DNA of 64,000 bases from JAEUHQ01 sp964538915 (GCA_964538915.1 CAZIFB010000013.1:33712-97711); one strand, 5' to 3'; counted from the stretch's first letter, positions 8,790 through 17,974 are shown. The notes: generated from the letters alone by a model not told the origin. A program made the numbers and translations.

Positions 8790-9386
8790 ATGCCGAACCT
8801 CGATCCGCGCGTCGACGCGTACATCGACAACGCCCCCGAGTTCGCGAAGCCGATCCTCATCGAGCTGCGCAAGCGCGTGCACGCCGCCTGCCCCGACGTG
8901 CAGGAGACGATCAAGTGGCGCATGCCGTCGTTCGAGCACCACGGGCTGCTCGCCGGCATGGCCGCGTTCAAGGCGCACATGACGTTCGGCTTCTGGAAGG
9001 ACGCGGTGCTGCGCAAGGAGAAGGACCACTCCGACACCCTCGAACGAGTCGGCTGCATGAAGGGCATCGCCGACCTGCCGCCGAAGGCGCCGTTCGTGAA
9101 GGCGCTGAAGCGCGCGATGGAGATCAACGAAGCGGGCATCGCTCTCCCGCGGAAGAAGGCGACGAAGCGCGCGCAGCTCGCGATTCACCCCGACTTCGCA
9201 AGGGCGCTCGGGGCGAGCAAGAAGGCCAAGGCGGTCTTCGACGGGTTCGCGCCGAGCTGCAAGCGCGAGTACCTCGAGTGGATCGCGGAGGCGAAGAAGG
9301 ACGACACACGCGCGCGCCGCATCGAGCAGGCGATCGAATGGATCGCCGACGGCAAGAAGCGTCACTGGAAGTACGAGAACTGCTGA
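8790..9386 (+). CDS. YdeI/OmpD-associated family protein with DUF1801 domain
   Basis: A 198-residue cytoplasmic protein. Residues about 5-115 form a DUF1801 domain (VDAYIDNAPEFAKPILIEL, IKWRMPSFEHHGLLAG, FGFWKDAVL). Residues about 130-198 match the C-terminal OmdA/YdeI part (PDFARALGASKKAKAVFDG, KREYLEWIAEAKKDDTRARR). The domain pair is widespread, and in Salmonella and Bacillus the family is linked to stress or antimicrobial-peptide tolerance, but no activity is assigned. A TATCCT hexamer (8769-8774) 15 nt before the ATG could be its own -10 box. Confidence 0.85.
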   Translation: MPNLDPRVDAYIDNAPEFAKPILIELRKRVHAACPDVQETIKWRMPSFEHHGLLAGMAAFKAHMTFGFWKDAVLRKEKDHSDTLERVGCMKGIADLPPKAPFVKALKRAMEINEAGIALPRKKATKRAQLAIHPDFARALGASKKAKAVFDGFAPSCKREYLEWIAEAKKDDTRARRIEQAIEWIADGKKRHWKYENC

Positions 9387-9400
9387 GCCCCGGAGGGCAG

Positions 9401-9430
9401 CCCGCCGGAAGGAGACCCTTTCCAGCCGGG
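9401..9430. terminator. Imperfect stem-loop between convergent genes
   Basis: CCCGCCGGAAGG and CCTTTCCAGCCGGG can pair around an AGAC loop with two small bulges. It lies 14 nt after the stop of the DUF1801 gene and in the convergent gap before the esterase stop at 9477. No T-run follows, so its role as a terminator is uncertain. Confidence 0.3.
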
Positions 9431-9476
9431 TCGCGTCGCGAACGGCGCTGCGCGGGAAGGCCGGGTCTGCGCGACG

Positions 9477-10610
9477 CTACTCGTACACGAGCCACAGCGG
9501 GCCCGGGAACAGCCAGCTGAGGCCCTCGCGCAGGCGGTCGCGCCAGTTCTCCCAGTTGTGCCCGTCGTTCGCCTCGCGGAACTTCACCTGCATGCCGGTG
9601 TCCTGGAGCAGCGGCACGAGCGAACGGTTGTAGTAGATGAGCGACTCGTAGACGCCGCAGGTGACGAACACCGACTCGGCGAACCGGCCGGGCGCCTTGC
9701 GGAACTCGTTCGTGAACTTCACCACCGGATCGAACACCGGTCCGCGGTCGTGGTCGCCGATCTCGGTGAACACGAACGAGCCCGATTGCAGCAGCAGTCG
9801 GCCGAAGAAGCCGGGATGCCGCCACGCGGTCGCGAGCGACGCGACGGCGCCGAAGGACGCACCCATGATCGCGCGCGCCGACGGTTGCCGCACGAGCGGC
9901 AGGATCTTCTCCATCTGCGGCACGAGGTCCTGCACGATGAAGTCGCTGTGCCGTTCGTCCGCCGCGTACTCGTGCATGCGATCGGGCGATTGCGTGAAGA
10001 GCGCGATCAGCGGCGGGATCTCGAGGCGGTGGATCAGGTTGTCCAGCACGGTCTGCATGCTGGCGAACCCGAGGTAGTCGAAGCCGTCGTGCACGACGAG
10101 CAGCGGGTAGCGCCGTGTCTCGCGGAAACGCGCCGGCCGGTAGACCTTGATCGGCCGCCAGTCGCCGAACACCGGGCTGTCGACGTGCCGGTCCTCGATC
10201 GTTCCGCGGCGCGCTTCGGGGTCCTCGACGGTCCAGTCCGGCGGGCAGTAGCCCTCGCCGTAGACGACCGAGTTGGCGCCGAAGGGGTCGCGCGCGGCGT
10301 GCGTGTTGAGCGGATCGCGGATCAGCGAGCCGCGGCCGTACATCGCGACGCCGAGCTTGTATTCCATGCGCGAACCGGGCGGCAGGTCGATCTGCAGCAC
10401 CCACGCGTCGCTCTTGTGCAGGCGGCGGAACGGCAGCGATCCCGGCAGGCCGTGGATCCAGTGGTGCAGCGTCACCTCCTGCGCCGGACCGCGGAAAAGG
10501 AACGTCACCGAGCGCCCGCTCACGTTGGGGAACGTCGTCCGCTCGATCAGCTCGTCGAGCGCGGCGGGGCCGTGGGCGGCTGCGTCCTCGATCTCCGCGA
10601 GCAGCGTCAC
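9477..10610 (-). CDS. Enterochelin-esterase-like hydrolase with N-terminal Ig/CBM48-like domain
   Basis: A 377-residue protein with a GTG start overlapping the stop of the upstream S51-like gene (GTGA). Residues about 30-130 form a beta-sandwich like that in front of Fes/IroD esterases (SVTFLFRGPAQEVTLHHW, LPPGSRMEYKL). The esterase domain follows: a YPLLVVHDGFDYL strand, nucleophile elbow MGASFGAVAS with Ser252, and NDGHNWENW with the likely catalytic His. There is no signal peptide, so it acts in the cytoplasm. The Fes family cleaves ester or trilactone bonds. The partner gene and the parallel ligase/esterase pair 4 kb away suggest a shared metabolite rather than a siderophore; no siderophore genes are present. 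Confidence 0.8.
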   Translation of the reverse strand: MTLLAEIEDAAAHGPAALDELIERTTFPNVSGRSVTFLFRGPAQEVTLHHWIHGLPGSLPFRRLHKSDAWVLQIDLPPGSRMEYKLGVAMYGRGSLIRDPLNTHAARDPFGANSVVYGEGYCPPDWTVEDPEARRGTIEDRHVDSPVFGDWRPIKVYRPARFRETRRYPLLVVHDGFDYLGFASMQTVLDNLIHRLEIPPLIALFTQSPDRMHEYAADERHSDFIVQDLVPQMEKILPLVRQPSARAIMGASFGAVASLATAWRHPGFFGRLLLQSGSFVFTEIGDHDRGPVFDPVVKFTNEFRKAPGRFAESVFVTCGVYESLIYYNRSLVPLLQDTGMQVKFREANDGHNWENWRDRLREGLSWLFPGPLWLVYE

Positions 10611-11545
10611 CGCGCCACCTCCTCGACGTTGCCGGCGACCGACAGGCAGCGTGTTCCCGCCGTGCCCACCCACCGCCGCCCGCGCCAGTCGATGCGCGAC
10701 CCGTCGTCGAGCAGCACGCACAGCGCCGGCGCAAAACGCGCCGCGAACACCTGCATCGCCCGCGGCTCGTGACTCGACAGGCGGCGGCGCGCGTGCGGCA
10801 GCGCCACGACCCCGCGAGCGAGGCCGAGGCCCGCCTCCATCACTTCCGCGTACGAACTGCCCTGCGGCGGCGCGTCGTGGAACAGCACGATCCGTTCGCA
10901 GAGCGCCATCGCGCCGGCCGACCACGCGATCACGGGCCGGTCGCCGTGCAGGCCGAGAACGTCGAACAACCGCATGCGGTGCAGGAGCACGGCGATGTGC
11001 CCACCGGCGACGAGGAGGCACGATGCATCCGCCAGCAGCGTCTGGATCGCCTTGCGCTCGCGGACGACCGCCGTGCGGTCCTGCGGCCGCCACCGCGCAT
11101 CGAACTCGGCGTGGATCGAGGCGATCCGCTGCGCGTGCTGATGGTCGAGCTGCTGGAGCATCGCCATCGCGTCCTCGCGTTCGGGCGCGAGCAGGCGCTC
11201 GTCGCCGGAGCGACGGAAGAGCTCGTTCGCGGCCTCCATCAGGCCGTCGAGGCGCAAGCGGTAGAGCTCCTGCACCGAACGCAGCGTGTCGTGGCGCTGC
11301 CGCATCGCCGAGAGCAGCTGCGGATCGTGGTCGAAGATCCGCTCGACCCGCCCCCACACCTCGAGGTTCGTGACCGGGCGTCGCACGTGGTCGCGCAGCT
11401 CCTGGTCCTCGAGCTCGCGTTCCTCCCAACCGGCGGTCACGGCGGCGACGGGGCGCGTGTCCTTCGGCGGAACGAGCGTTTCCAACGCCGGCTTCACGAT
11501 CGGCACGTGCCGTTGCGGGCCGAGCAGGATCACGGACGACAGCAT
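10607..11545 (-). CDS. Type 1 glutamine-amidotransferase-like / peptidase S51-like protein
   Basis: A 312-residue protein, start ATG 11545 (longer open frame upstream is antisense to the kinase gene's promoter region). The C-terminal half has the S51/GAT1 features: LLVAGGHIAVLLHRM with the oxyanion-type GG at 181-182, and VIAWSAGAMAL with Ser209 at the nucleophile elbow, where amidotransferases have Cys and peptidase E and cyanophycinase have Ser. Residues about 60-165 are a helical insertion (DHDPQLLSAMRQRHDTL onward) absent from peptidase E. It could hydrolyse an Asp- or amide-linked small peptide. It is translationally coupled to the downstream esterase. Function is inferred only. Confidence 0.7.
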   Translation of the reverse strand: MLSSVILLGPQRHVPIVKPALETLVPPKDTRPVAAVTAGWEERELEDQELRDHVRRPVTNLEVWGRVERIFDHDPQLLSAMRQRHDTLRSVQELYRLRLDGLMEAANELFRRSGDERLLAPEREDAMAMLQQLDHQHAQRIASIHAEFDARWRPQDRTAVVRERKAIQTLLADASCLLVAGGHIAVLLHRMRLFDVLGLHGDRPVIAWSAGAMALCERIVLFHDAPPQGSSYAEVMEAGLGLARGVVALPHARRRLSSHEPRAMQVFAARFAPALCVLLDDGSRIDWRGRRWVGTAGTRCLSVAGNVEEVAR

Positions 11546-11676
11546 GGGGGGCGGCTTCCATACCCGAGCGCGCACCGATCGGGAAGGACTTGCAGCGGGC
11601 GCGGAACCCGCGGTGGCAGCGGCCGGCCGCACGCACACTCCATCGGCGCCACCGATCCCATCGATGAGTCGGGGCC

Positions 11677-13563
11677 ATGCCCGTCCCGGACCGCGAAGGA
11701 CCCGACGCCTCGGCGCGATCTCCGCGCCTGCCGCTCGCGATCGCGGTCGTCGCGACGCTGCTGCTCGCGCTGAGTGCACTCGGCACGGTGCGCTTCGCGG
11801 GCGAAGCGGCGGCGGAGCTCGTGCAGAAGCAGCTGCTCGTGCAGCAGCTGACCGGCGTCGTCACCCACCTCGACGAAGTCCTGACGATGTCGGCGAACAT
11901 GTGCGCGCACACGGGCGACCCGAAGTGGAAGGAGCGCTACGACCGCCACCTGGCGCCGCTCGACGAAGCGATCGCGGGCCTGCGCGCGGTCTCGCCGGGC
12001 CTGTTCGACCAGGAGCTCGGCGGGGACACCGACGCCGCCAACCAGCGTCTCGTCGCGATGGAGACGAAGTCGTTCGAACTCGTCGAACAGGGCCGCGCGA
12101 GCGACGCGGCGGCGATCCTCGACGGACCGGCCTACGCCGCCGACAAGGCCCTCTACGCCGCGGGCAACCAGCGCGCGCAGTTGGCGCTGGCCCGACTCGT
12201 CGCGTCCGAACGCGAGGCGACCCGTGCGCACCAGATCCTGGCGAGCGTCGCGACGCTCCTGCTCGCGATCCTGGCGACCGGCGCGTGGGTCGTCGTGTCG
12301 CGGCGCTCCCGCGAACAGAGGTCGCGGGTGGCGCTCGAACTGGCGCGCGCGACGTCGCGCGCCGCCGACGAGGCGAACCGGCAGAAGAGCCTCTTCGTCG
12401 CGAACACCAGCCACGAGCTGCGCACGCCGCTTACCGCGATCCTCGGCTACGCCGAGCTGCTGGCGGACCCGAAGTACGCCGCCGAGAACGCCGCCGACGC
12501 CTGCGCGACGATCACGCGCAACGGCGAGCACCTGCTGCAGGTCGTGAACGACCTGCTCGACATGTCGAAGATCGAGGCGGGCGGTCTCACGGTGGAGGCG
12601 GTCCCCACCGACCCCGCGCTCATCGTCGAGGACGTCGTCTCCCTGATGCGGGTGCGCGCCGCCGGCAAGGGCATCGCGCTCGATCGCACGTTCGAGACGC
12701 CGCTGCCGCGTTCGTTCCCGTGCGATCCGGTGCGCCTGCGACAGATCCTCCTCAACCTCGTCGGCAACGCCATCAAGTTCACGCCGAGCGGCCGCGTCGC
12801 GCTCCGCATCGAGTTCCGGCCGAAGACCGGCGGCGGCGGCACGCTCCGCTTCGCCGTCGAGGACAGCGGCATCGGCATGACCGAAGAACAGGTCGGCCGC
12901 CTGTTCCGCCGCTTCGCGCAGGCAGAGGACTCCACGGCGCGGCGCTTCGGCGGGACCGGCCTCGGCCTCGCCCTCAGCAAGACGTTCGCCGAACTGCTCG
13001 GTGGCCAGGTCCTCGTGCGGTCGTGCCCAGGCGTGGGCAGCACGTTCACGCTCGAGGTCCCCGTGCCAGCCGACTCGTCGACGATCACGTGGCACCCCGA
13101 CGCCGACGGGATCGCCGCGATGCACGAAGAGCGCGCCCAGGCCGCGGCACACGACGACGAGCAGCCGAACCTCACCGGCGTGCGGATCCTCCTCGCGGAC
13201 GACGGCGTCGACAACCGCCGCCTCGTGGCCCACCACCTCGCGCAGTGCGGAGCCGAGGTGATCACCGCGGAGAACGGCCGCGACGCGGTCGCACGCCTTC
13301 TCGCGGACACGGCGCCGCGGTTCGACCTCGTGCTGATGGACATGCAGATGCCGGAGCTCGACGGGTATCGCGCCACGCACCTGCTGCGCGAACGCGGCTG
13401 GAGCGCGCCGATCGTCGCGCTGACCGCGAACGCGATGTCGACCGACCGCGAACGCTGCCTGCAGGCGGGCTGCGACGACTACCTCACGAAACCCATCGAC
13501 CGCCGAAAGCTCCTCCGCACGTGTGCGCTGTGGGCACGGCCCGGTCTCGTCTGCGCGACCTGA
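11677..13563 (+). CDS. Hybrid sensor histidine kinase / response regulator
   Basis: A 628-residue inner-membrane protein. A membrane segment at about 22-42, a helical periplasmic sensor at about 45-185 and a second membrane segment at about 187-208 lead into the kinase core. HisKA has VANTSHELRTPLTA with His246; the ATP-binding domain shows LNLVGNAIKFT (N box), VEDSGIGM (G1) and GGTGLGLALSK (G2). A receiver domain at about 505-620 has Asp555 in VLMDMQMPELDGY and Lys605 in YLTKPID. No output domain or dedicated regulator is adjacent, so phosphotransfer must go to a partner elsewhere. The signal is unknown. Confidence 0.93.
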   Translation: MPVPDREGPDASARSPRLPLAIAVVATLLLALSALGTVRFAGEAAAELVQKQLLVQQLTGVVTHLDEVLTMSANMCAHTGDPKWKERYDRHLAPLDEAIAGLRAVSPGLFDQELGGDTDAANQRLVAMETKSFELVEQGRASDAAAILDGPAYAADKALYAAGNQRAQLALARLVASEREATRAHQILASVATLLLAILATGAWVVVSRRSREQRSRVALELARATSRAADEANRQKSLFVANTSHELRTPLTAILGYAELLADPKYAAENAADACATITRNGEHLLQVVNDLLDMSKIEAGGLTVEAVPTDPALIVEDVVSLMRVRAAGKGIALDRTFETPLPRSFPCDPVRLRQILLNLVGNAIKFTPSGRVALRIEFRPKTGGGGTLRFAVEDSGIGMTEEQVGRLFRRFAQAEDSTARRFGGTGLGLALSKTFAELLGGQVLVRSCPGVGSTFTLEVPVPADSSTITWHPDADGIAAMHEERAQAAAHDDEQPNLTGVRILLADDGVDNRRLVAHHLAQCGAEVITAENGRDAVARLLADTAPRFDLVLMDMQMPELDGYRATHLLRERGWSAPIVALTANAMSTDRERCLQAGCDDYLTKPIDRRKLLRTCALWARPGLVCAT

Positions 13564-13589
13564 CCGCACCCGCGCGCGCCGGGTCCCGA

Positions 13590-14606
13590 CTACGCCAGGT
13601 CGCTGTCGCCGAGTGTGTACCACCACGACGAAGCGAGCCACTCCGCGGTGATCGCCGGGTCGTTGACGTTGTGGATGAGGCGTCGCTGCAGCCAGTTCGC
13701 GGACGGTGTGAACACGAACCCGCGCGCCTCCAGTGCACGCCACTCGGCCGACCACGGCGGGAACACGGCGATCAGGCGCTCCTTCTTCCGTTCGTGCTGA
13801 CGGCGCGTGGCGACCGCGAGCAGCGCCTCGGCCGCCGCAACGTCGGCTTCCGGCGCGAGCCAGTCCGCGATCGTCGCACTGTCGGGCGCGAGCCCCTGGT
13901 CGGGCTTCAGCACGGCGAGCCCGACGAGCCGCCCGCCCCGGCGCGCCGTCCACACCTCGTAGTCCGCGCGCTGCGGGTTCTGGAAGTAGCGCCAGTCGAG
14001 CCAGCGGTAGTCGCGGCGCAGGATGCAGACCTTTTCGGCGCGCACCGCGGCGAAGAGGGCGCCCGTGTCGGGCGGCACGGCGTCGACCTTCGCGACCTCG
14101 ATGCCCGCCGGCATCGGCAGCGGCGGCGCGGCGAGCGGCCGGATCAGGTAGTCGACGACCGTCATCATCTCGTACTTCAGGTAACGCTGACCGATGCGGA
14201 ACGCGGCGTCGACGGGGAACCCGTAGAACAGCGCGTCGCCGATCGCCTTGCAGTGGTCCCAGAACGGCAGGCACGTCTCGACGAAGAGGCTCTTCGCCTT
14301 CAGGCCCTGCCGCCAGTTCGGATGCGTCATCGAATCGACGCAGTGCACGAAGACGTCGGTGCCGCGCGGCGTGTCGTAGACCATCGGCATGCCCGCGTAC
14401 TGCGACGCGACGGTGCCGTCGGGTGCAATCGCGAGCGAGATGCGGTAGCCGGCCGGATTGTCGAGCCAGGCCCAGCGCCACTGGTCCACGGTGCGGTCGA
14501 CGTAGGTCGGGCCGCACACCTCGCGGAACACCAGGTTGAACGTCGCGAGGATCGCGTGTTCGTCGCCCGGTCGGTAGAAGCGGATCGTCGGCGCGTCGGC
14601 GCTCAT
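13590..14606 (-). CDS. GNAT-family N-acetyltransferase-like protein
   Basis: A 338-residue protein, last gene of the nucleoside operon; its ATG overlaps the stop of the phosphorylase gene (ATGA). The N-terminal half begins IRFYRPGDEHAILATFNLVF and continues SLAIAPDGTVASQYAGMPM and HPNWRQGLKAKSLFVETCL, matching GNAT strands and the acetyl-CoA loop. A second half with RRDYRWLDWRYFQNP and GLAVLKPD looks like a degenerate second GNAT domain, as in large acetyltransferases of sugar or polysaccharide loci. Substrate unknown; the link to nucleosides rests only on position. Confidence 0.7.
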   Translation of the reverse strand: MSADAPTIRFYRPGDEHAILATFNLVFREVCGPTYVDRTVDQWRWAWLDNPAGYRISLAIAPDGTVASQYAGMPMVYDTPRGTDVFVHCVDSMTHPNWRQGLKAKSLFVETCLPFWDHCKAIGDALFYGFPVDAAFRIGQRYLKYEMMTVVDYLIRPLAAPPLPMPAGIEVAKVDAVPPDTGALFAAVRAEKVCILRRDYRWLDWRYFQNPQRADYEVWTARRGGRLVGLAVLKPDQGLAPDSATIADWLAPEADVAAAEALLAVATRRQHERKKERLIAVFPPWSAEWRALEARGFVFTPSANWLQRRLIHNVNDPAITAEWLASSWWYTLGDSDLA

Positions 14607-15430
14607 GCCAGCTTCTTGCAGAACGCCGCGACGAGTGCTTCGAGCACGGAAGCCGCCTGTTTGCCGGCCGCGACGACCTCGTCGTGCGACAGCGGCTGCT
14701 CGGACAACCCGGCGGCGAGGTTCGTCACCAGCGACAACCCCGCGACCTGCGCGCCCATGGCGTTCAACGCAATCGCCTCGTGCACCGTGCTCATGCCCAC
14801 CGCATCGGCGCCGAGCGTCTTCAACATGCGGACTTCCGCCGGCGTCTCGTACGACGGCCCGAGCAGACCGGCGTAGACGCCGGGCCGCAGTCGCGCGCCG
14901 CACTGCTGCAGCAGCGCCCGCAGCTTCGGCGACCACACCGAGGTCTGGTCGGGGAAGCGCGGGCCGAACTCCGGCTCGTGTGCGCCCGTGAGCGGCGAAG
15001 CACCGGTCAGGTTGAGGTGGTCCGCGATCAGCATCAGGTCGCCCGCGGAGAGGTCGTCGGCGATGCCGCCCGCCGCGTTCGTCAGCAGGAAGTTCGGCAC
15101 GCCGAGGTGCCGCAGCGCGCGAACCGCGCGAACCACTTCGACAGGGCGCCAGCCCTCGTAGAGGTGCACCCGTCCCGTGAGGCACGCGACGGGCACGCCG
15201 CCGACCGCACCCACGACGAGCGCACCGCCGTGACCCTCGACCTTCGGCACGGGAAACCCGGGGATCTCCGCGAACGGAATCGTCGTCGCGTCGGTCACGT
15301 GGCGCGCGAAGTCCTTGAGCCCGCTGCCGAGCACGATGCACAGGCGCGTGCGGGCGAGACGCTCTGCAGACAGACGCTGGCGCAGCACGAAGGCGGCGCC
15401 GAGCACGTGGTCGCGTTCGGTCGTGGTCAT
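14603..15430 (-). CDS. punA: Purine nucleoside phosphorylase (trimeric type)
   Basis: A 275-residue enzyme that phosphorolyses inosine and guanosine to base and ribose-1-phosphate in the cytoplasm. Family marks: CIVLGSGLKDFA, GRVHLYEGW (phosphate-binding), FLLTNAAGGI, HLNLTGASPL, YAGLLGPSYETPAEVRML and DAVGMSTVHEAI. The ATG at 15430 overlaps the transporter stop (ATGA), excluding the GTG 48 nt upstream. It is coupled to a CNT-type nucleoside transporter on one side and a GNAT gene on the other, giving an uptake-then-salvage pathway. Confidence 0.93.
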   Translation of the reverse strand: MTTTERDHVLGAAFVLRQRLSAERLARTRLCIVLGSGLKDFARHVTDATTIPFAEIPGFPVPKVEGHGGALVVGAVGGVPVACLTGRVHLYEGWRPVEVVRAVRALRHLGVPNFLLTNAAGGIADDLSAGDLMLIADHLNLTGASPLTGAHEPEFGPRFPDQTSVWSPKLRALLQQCGARLRPGVYAGLLGPSYETPAEVRMLKTLGADAVGMSTVHEAIALNAMGAQVAGLSLVTNLAAGLSEQPLSHDEVVAAGKQAASVLEALVAAFCKKLA

Positions 15431-16701
15431 GCCGGACCCTCGCTCGCGAGCACACCCGCGACGCACGCGGTCATGCACGTCGCGATCGCCCCGCCGAACA
15501 TCGCACGGAGGCCGAGCTTCGCGAGGTCACCGCGGCGCTCGGGCGCCAGCGCGCCGAGGCCGCCGACCTGGATCGCGACACTGCCGACGTTCGCGAATCC
15601 GCACAGCGCGAAGCTCGCGATCATCGCGGTGCGCGGCGACACCTTGTGCTCCGCGATCATCGGACCGAGTTCGCTGTACGCGACGAGTTCGGTCAGCGCG
15701 ATCTTGGTGCCGAGCAGCTGCGAGAGCAGATGCACTTCGCCCGAGTCGACGCCCATCACCGCGGCGATCGGCCAGAAGACGATCCCCAGTGCGCCGCGTA
15801 CCGACCATCCGCCCTCGCCGATGCCGAGGGACGCCAGCAGGCCACTGATGCCGCCGAGCATCCAGTCGAGCACCGCCACCAGGCCGAGGAACGCGATCAG
15901 CATCGCGGCGACGTTCAGCGCGAGCTTCAGGCCGTCGCTGGCACCGGCGGCGGCGGCTTCGACCACGTTGCCGTACGCCTCGGTCTCCACCTTCGCGACG
16001 GAACCCATCGTCTGGCTCGGCTCCGTCTCCGGCCACAGCATCTTCGTGCAGATGAGCCCCGCCGGCACCGCCATCACGGATCCGACCATCAGATGTCCCG
16101 GGCTGATGCCGAACCCGACGTAGAGGGCGAACACACCGCCCGCGATCGTCGCGAACCCGCCGACCATGATCGCGTGCAGTTCGCTCATCGTCATTCCCTT
16201 GAGGAACGGCTTGATGAGCAGCGGTGCTTCGGTCTGCCCGACGAACACGTTCGCGCACGCCGACAACGACTCGCTGCCCGACGTGCCCATGACGCGCACC
16301 ATCACCCACGCCATGCCGCGCACGATGATCTGCATCACGCCGAGGTGGTACAGCACCGCCATGAAGCTGCTGAAGAAGATGAGCGTCGGCAGCACCATGC
16401 ACGCGAACACGAAGCCGTTGCCCGGCCCGAAGACCTTGCCGAGCGATTCGCCCTTCGCGAGCGGTCCGAACACGAACTCCGTGCCGTCCTGCCCGAGCTT
16501 CAGGAACGCGGAGACGCCGTCGCCGAACGAGCGCAGCGCCGCGTTGCCGGCGTCCCAGTAGAGGAACGTGAAGCCGAGGATCGCCTGGAACACGAGCCCC
16601 ACGCCGACGATGCGCCACGAGATGGCGCGGCGGTTCTTCGAGAAGACGAAGCAGAGCGCCAGCATGACGGCGATTCCGCACAGCGAGACGAGGCGCAACA
16701 T
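15427..16701 (-). CDS. NupC/CNT-family nucleoside transporter
   Basis: A 424-residue inner-membrane permease with about ten hydrophobic segments. Motifs of concentrative nucleoside transporters are clear: MAWVMVRVMGTSGSESL, ANVFVGQTEAPLLIKP, a second GQTEAP-type repeat region, and the C-terminal LCGFANVGSVAIQVGG. The family imports nucleosides with H+ or Na+. It is the first gene of an operon with the phosphorylase and GNAT genes, and has the cleanest promoter of the window directly upstream. Confidence 0.95.
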   Translation of the reverse strand: MLRLVSLCGIAVMLALCFVFSKNRRAISWRIVGVGLVFQAILGFTFLYWDAGNAALRSFGDGVSAFLKLGQDGTEFVFGPLAKGESLGKVFGPGNGFVFACMVLPTLIFFSSFMAVLYHLGVMQIIVRGMAWVMVRVMGTSGSESLSACANVFVGQTEAPLLIKPFLKGMTMSELHAIMVGGFATIAGGVFALYVGFGISPGHLMVGSVMAVPAGLICTKMLWPETEPSQTMGSVAKVETEAYGNVVEAAAAGASDGLKLALNVAAMLIAFLGLVAVLDWMLGGISGLLASLGIGEGGWSVRGALGIVFWPIAAVMGVDSGEVHLLSQLLGTKIALTELVAYSELGPMIAEHKVSPRTAMIASFALCGFANVGSVAIQVGGLGALAPERRGDLAKLGLRAMFGGAIATCMTACVAGVLASEGPA

Positions 16702-16710
16702 GCGCGCGGG

Positions 16711-16739
16711 ATGCTAGCGGCGTCCGCGGCCCGGCCCAA
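16711..16739 (-). promoter_or_regulatory. Promoter of the nucleoside operon, leaderless spacing
   Basis: On the minus strand TTGGGC (16739-16734), a 17-nt spacer and TAGCAT (16716-16711), then 9 nt to the ATG at 16701. The predicted transcription start falls within about 2 nt of the start codon, and no Shine-Dalgarno sequence is present. Confidence 0.6.
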
Positions 16740-16770
16740 CGGCGACGACCGTCGAGATCGTGCGCGCGGC

Positions 16771-16799
16771 TTGACGGGTGGGAGCGGGCGATCGACCAT
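16771..16799 (+). promoter_or_regulatory. Promoter of the secreted-protein gene at 16844
   Basis: TTGACG (16771-16776), 17-nt spacer, GACCAT (16794-16799), giving a leader of about 38 nt that carries an AGGAG ribosome site at 16832-16836. It is back-to-back with the nucleoside-operon promoter. Confidence 0.5.
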
Positions 16800-16843
16800 G
16801 CGCGGGCCAGGCGCTTCCTTCCCTCGTTCTCAGGAGCCCTCCC

Positions 16844-17968
16844 ATGAACTCGACGCCGCGTGCCGCCACCCTGCTGGCGCTGTCCCTCGCCCTCTCCGTC
16901 CCCGCGTTCGCCCAGACGTGCCCCGGAGCGGGCAACACGTTCTGGAAGCGCGACTCGCTGGCCCAGAACCCGTCCGGCCTCACCGCCGTCGGCGTCGTGC
17001 CCGGGTTGTGCGAAGGCGAAGCCGCGGCGGTGGTCTTCGAGATGCCCGCGAACATGGCGCCGCAGCGCCTCACGCAGGTCGTCGCACCGTGGGGCCACGC
17101 GCCCGCCGGCACGAGCGGTTTCCAGGCCGCACTCGACGTCGAGATCTACGACGGCGTGTCCTTCGTGAGCGGCACGCCCATCATGGGATCGCCGGTGTTC
17201 ACGCTGTCCGGCACCGGCCAGTCGCTGCAGGTGCAGTCGCACGCGCTGAACACGTTCGACATCACGCCGTACGACGTCATCGTCGGCCTGGCTCCGGCAA
17301 CCGGGAGTCCGCCCGTGCGCCGCTTCGCCGTCGCGTTCCGCGTCGAGATCAACGCCTTCCCGGGCGGTTCGTGCGCCACCGGATACTTCGCGAACTTCTT
17401 CACCGACGCGCAGGCGTCGCTGAGCACCTGCACAACGCCGATTCGCACGAGCCTCCTGGACCAGCAGGGCGTCGGCTGGACCGACATGAAGCTCGCCAAC
17501 GTCGGCGGGTTCCCGATCTGCCCCTTCGCCTACAACGGCACGTGGTGCATCCGCGCGTGCAGCGAAGACGCGTATCCCGCGAGCTACACGACGATCGCTG
17601 GCGGCTGTCCCGGCACGTTGGGCGTGTCGCACCTCATTCCGGCGACGCTGCCCCGCATCGGCACGAACATGCTCGTCATCGTCGACAACATGGCGGTCAG
17701 CCTCGGCATCATGCTGATGGGCTTCACGAACTTCGCGCCGCCGATCGACATGACCTTCCTCGGCATGAACGCGTGCCCGCTGCACACGTCGTTCGAGTTC
17801 ACCTACTCCCTCGTCGGCGGCGGCGGCCAGGCGGTGCACACGCTGACCCTGCCCGTCGACCCGACCCTGCTCAGCCTCGAGCTCTACCAGCAGGCGCTGT
17901 CGTTCGACGCGATCAACCCGTTCGGCGCCGTGCTCTCCGACGCCGCGAAGCTCGTCATCGGGATCTGA
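16844..17968 (+). CDS. Secreted protein of unknown function
   Basis: A 374-residue protein beginning MNSTPRAATLLALSLALSV with cleavage expected after PAFAQ. The mature part is beta-rich and contains repeated Cys residues (TCPGAGNTFW, ATGYFANFF, GTWCIRACSED) but no recognised catalytic motif. The C-terminal 100 residues (TLPRIGTNMLVIVDNM onward) form a distinct beta-domain like the one ending other exported planctomycete proteins. The ATG at 16844 has a good AGGAG 7 nt upstream and begins the signal peptide, so the in-frame GTG at 16778 is rejected. Probably extracellular or surface-attached. Confidence 0.8.
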   Translation: MNSTPRAATLLALSLALSVPAFAQTCPGAGNTFWKRDSLAQNPSGLTAVGVVPGLCEGEAAAVVFEMPANMAPQRLTQVVAPWGHAPAGTSGFQAALDVEIYDGVSFVSGTPIMGSPVFTLSGTGQSLQVQSHALNTFDITPYDVIVGLAPATGSPPVRRFAVAFRVEINAFPGGSCATGYFANFFTDAQASLSTCTTPIRTSLLDQQGVGWTDMKLANVGGFPICPFAYNGTWCIRACSEDAYPASYTTIAGGCPGTLGVSHLIPATLPRIGTNMLVIVDNMAVSLGIMLMGFTNFAPPIDMTFLGMNACPLHTSFEFTYSLVGGGGQAVHTLTLPVDPTLLSLELYQQALSFDAINPFGAVLSDAAKLVIGI

Positions 17969-17974
17969 GCCACC

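Noticed and set aside
9477..10610. Siderophore esterase role for the Fes-like protein
   Set aside because: No siderophore synthesis, TonB receptor or iron-uptake genes nearby, and no Fur-box-like site was noticed.
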